Translations under genes and position numbers: made by a program | In this document: piece by piece, positions 63,035-64,000 of the stretch | How the letters are laid out: each line of letters begins with the position of its first letter | Position numbering within the stretch: position 1 is the stretch's first letter | Notes under the pieces: generated by a model | Database searches by the model: none | Seen by the model: the letters and a program-made list of their open reading frames with translations, nothing else | What the model was told of the DNA's origin: nothing | Origin: Halomonas sp. S3-1-1 | GTDB taxonomy: Bacteria; Pseudomonadota; Gammaproteobacteria; Pseudomonadales; Halomonadaceae | Assembly: GCF_023757625.1 (NCBI RefSeq) | Contig: NZ_JALGBZ010000006.1 | Coordinates: forward strand, 181,228-245,227 | Reading direction: 5' to 3' | DNA: 64,000 nucleotides

Positions 63035-64000
63035 AAATCATCATTCTCGGCGCTGGCCAGGTCGGCGGTACGCTGGCCGAACACCTCGCGCGCGAAGAGA
63101 ACGATATCACCGTGGTCGACACCAACACGGCCAAGCTCCGCGAACTCCACACGCGCCTCGACATCCGTACCGTCACCGGCGCCGGCTCCTACCCCATCGT
63201 GCTGCGCCAGGCCGGCTGCGAGGACGCCGACATGCTGATCGCCGTCACCAACTCCGACGAAGTCAACATGATCGCCTGTCAGGTCGCCCATACCCTGTTT
63301 CGCACGCCGACCAAGATCGCCCGGGTGCGCGCCACGCCGTACCTGACCCGCAAGGGCCTGTTCGCCCACGAGGCGATTCCAATCGACGTGCTGATCAGCC
63401 CCGAGCAGGTGGTCACCGACCACGTGCGCCGGCTGATCGAGCACCCGGGGGCGCTGCAGGTGCTCGAGTTCGCCGGCGGGCTCGTGCAGCTCGTCGCGGT
63501 CAAGGCGTTCTATGGCGGGCCGCTGGTGGGCCAGGATCTCGCCTTTCTGGGCCGCCACATGCCCAACGTCGACACCCGCGTGGCGGCGATCTACCGGCGC
63601 AACCGGCCGATCATCCCCCGCGGCGACACGGTCATCGAGGCCGACGACGAGGTGTTCTTTCTCGCCGCGCGGCGCGACATCCGCGCGGTGATGAGCGAGC
63701 TCAGGCGGGTTGAGCGCGGCTTTCGCCGGGTGGTGATCGCCGGTGGCGGCAACATCGGCGAGCGCCTGGCCGAGCATCTCGAGCACAGCCACCAGGTCAA
63801 GATCATCGAACACAGCCTTGAGCGCTGCACCACCCTTTCCGAGCGCCTCGATCGCACCGTGGTGCTGCACGGCAGCGCCACCAGCAAGCGCCTGCTGGAA
63901 GAGGAGAACATCGAGGATTGCGACATCTTCTGCGCGCTGACCAACGACGACGAGGTCAACATCATGTCGTCGCTGCTGGCCAAGCGGCTGGGGGCGAAGA
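63031..64000 (+). CDS. trkA: Trk potassium uptake regulatory subunit TrkA (3' truncated by window)
   Basis: The gene starts at ATG 63031, overlapping the regulator stop (ATGA), and is open to the window end (323 residues seen, of about 458). It shows two RCK units: IIILGAGQVGGTLAEHLAREENDITVVDTNTAKLREL with the NAD-binding Gly-rich loop, then VVIAGGGNIGERLAEHLEHSHQVKIIE. TrkA sits on the cytoplasmic face of TrkH and gates it by nucleotide binding. Confidence 0.92.
   Translation, partial: MKIIILGAGQVGGTLAEHLAREENDITVVDTNTAKLRELHTRLDIRTVTGAGSYPIVLRQAGCEDADMLIAVTNSDEVNMIACQVAHTLFRTPTKIARVRATPYLTRKGLFAHEAIPIDVLISPEQVVTDHVRRLIEHPGALQVLEFAGGLVQLVAVKAFYGGPLVGQDLAFLGRHMPNVDTRVAAIYRRNRPIIPRGDTVIEADDEVFFLAARRDIRAVMSELRRVERGFRRVVIAGGGNIGERLAEHLEHSHQVKIIEHSLERCTTLSERLDRTVVLHGSATSKRLLEEENIEDCDIFCALTNDDEVNIMSSLLAKRLGAK

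Overview
The window is high-GC chromosomal DNA, most likely from a gammaproteobacterium and probably a member of the Halomonadaceae (Halomonas-like). The reasons are an Entner-Doudoroff block with HexR-type operators, an aerobic (cob-type) cobalamin cluster with a ChlID-type chelatase subunit, a Trk potassium system, YehS and other gammaproteobacterial house genes, and codon use that is uniformly G/C-ending outside one island. The genus is an inference from gene content; no 16S or other marker is present.

Layout. Bases 1-21400 hold small, mostly monocistronic genes for stress and xenobiotic handling: an AhpD-like protein, a porin, a FosA fosfomycin thiol transferase, Tag glycosylase, three GNAT acetyltransferases, a HipBA module with three matching operator-like repeats, a BON-MscS channel, a formylglycine-generating-enzyme-like secreted protein, a Gdx guanidinium exporter, a hexapeptide xenobiotic acetyltransferase, RhlE, and a short Rho paralogue without the RNA-binding N-terminal domain. 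Two genes here are broken by in-frame TAA codons: an ABM-family monooxygenase (6010-6285) and a GFA-family protein (21423-21821).

Bases 21835-25612 are a compact array of four gene cassettes, all on the minus strand, each a gene followed by an integron attC site. No integrase gene is in the window, so the array reads as a CALIN (cluster of attC sites lacking an integron integrase). Two neighbouring cassettes encode proteins with the HEPN RNase motif Rx4H. One of these (21937-23535) also ends in a PIN/NYN-like nuclease-type domain. The other two encode small one-helix membrane proteins. This is the best candidate for an undescribed defence-type system.

Bases 26000-52200 carry a nearly complete aerobic cobalamin pathway. 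A cobalamin riboswitch (47535-47713) precedes btuB-btuF-btuC-btuD-chlID-cobO-cobB-cobW-cobN-cobG-cobH-cobI-cobJ, mostly joined by overlapping stop/start codons. cobK is inverted, and cobL-cobE-cobM-cobF follow on the minus strand. The late steps cobT-cbiB-cobU-cobS-cobC and a second, degenerate CobU-like gene form a separate minus-strand operon upstream of the riboswitch. cobQ, the threonine-phosphate decarboxylase gene and cobA are not here.

Bases 52577-59590 are the glucose module. edd-glk-fructokinase (plus) converge on zwf-pgl-eda (minus) at a strong bidirectional terminator, and each arm starts with a HexR-like palindrome. Bases 59719-64000 are a trkH / KdpD-like kinase / KdpE-like regulator / trkA operon, cut by the window end.
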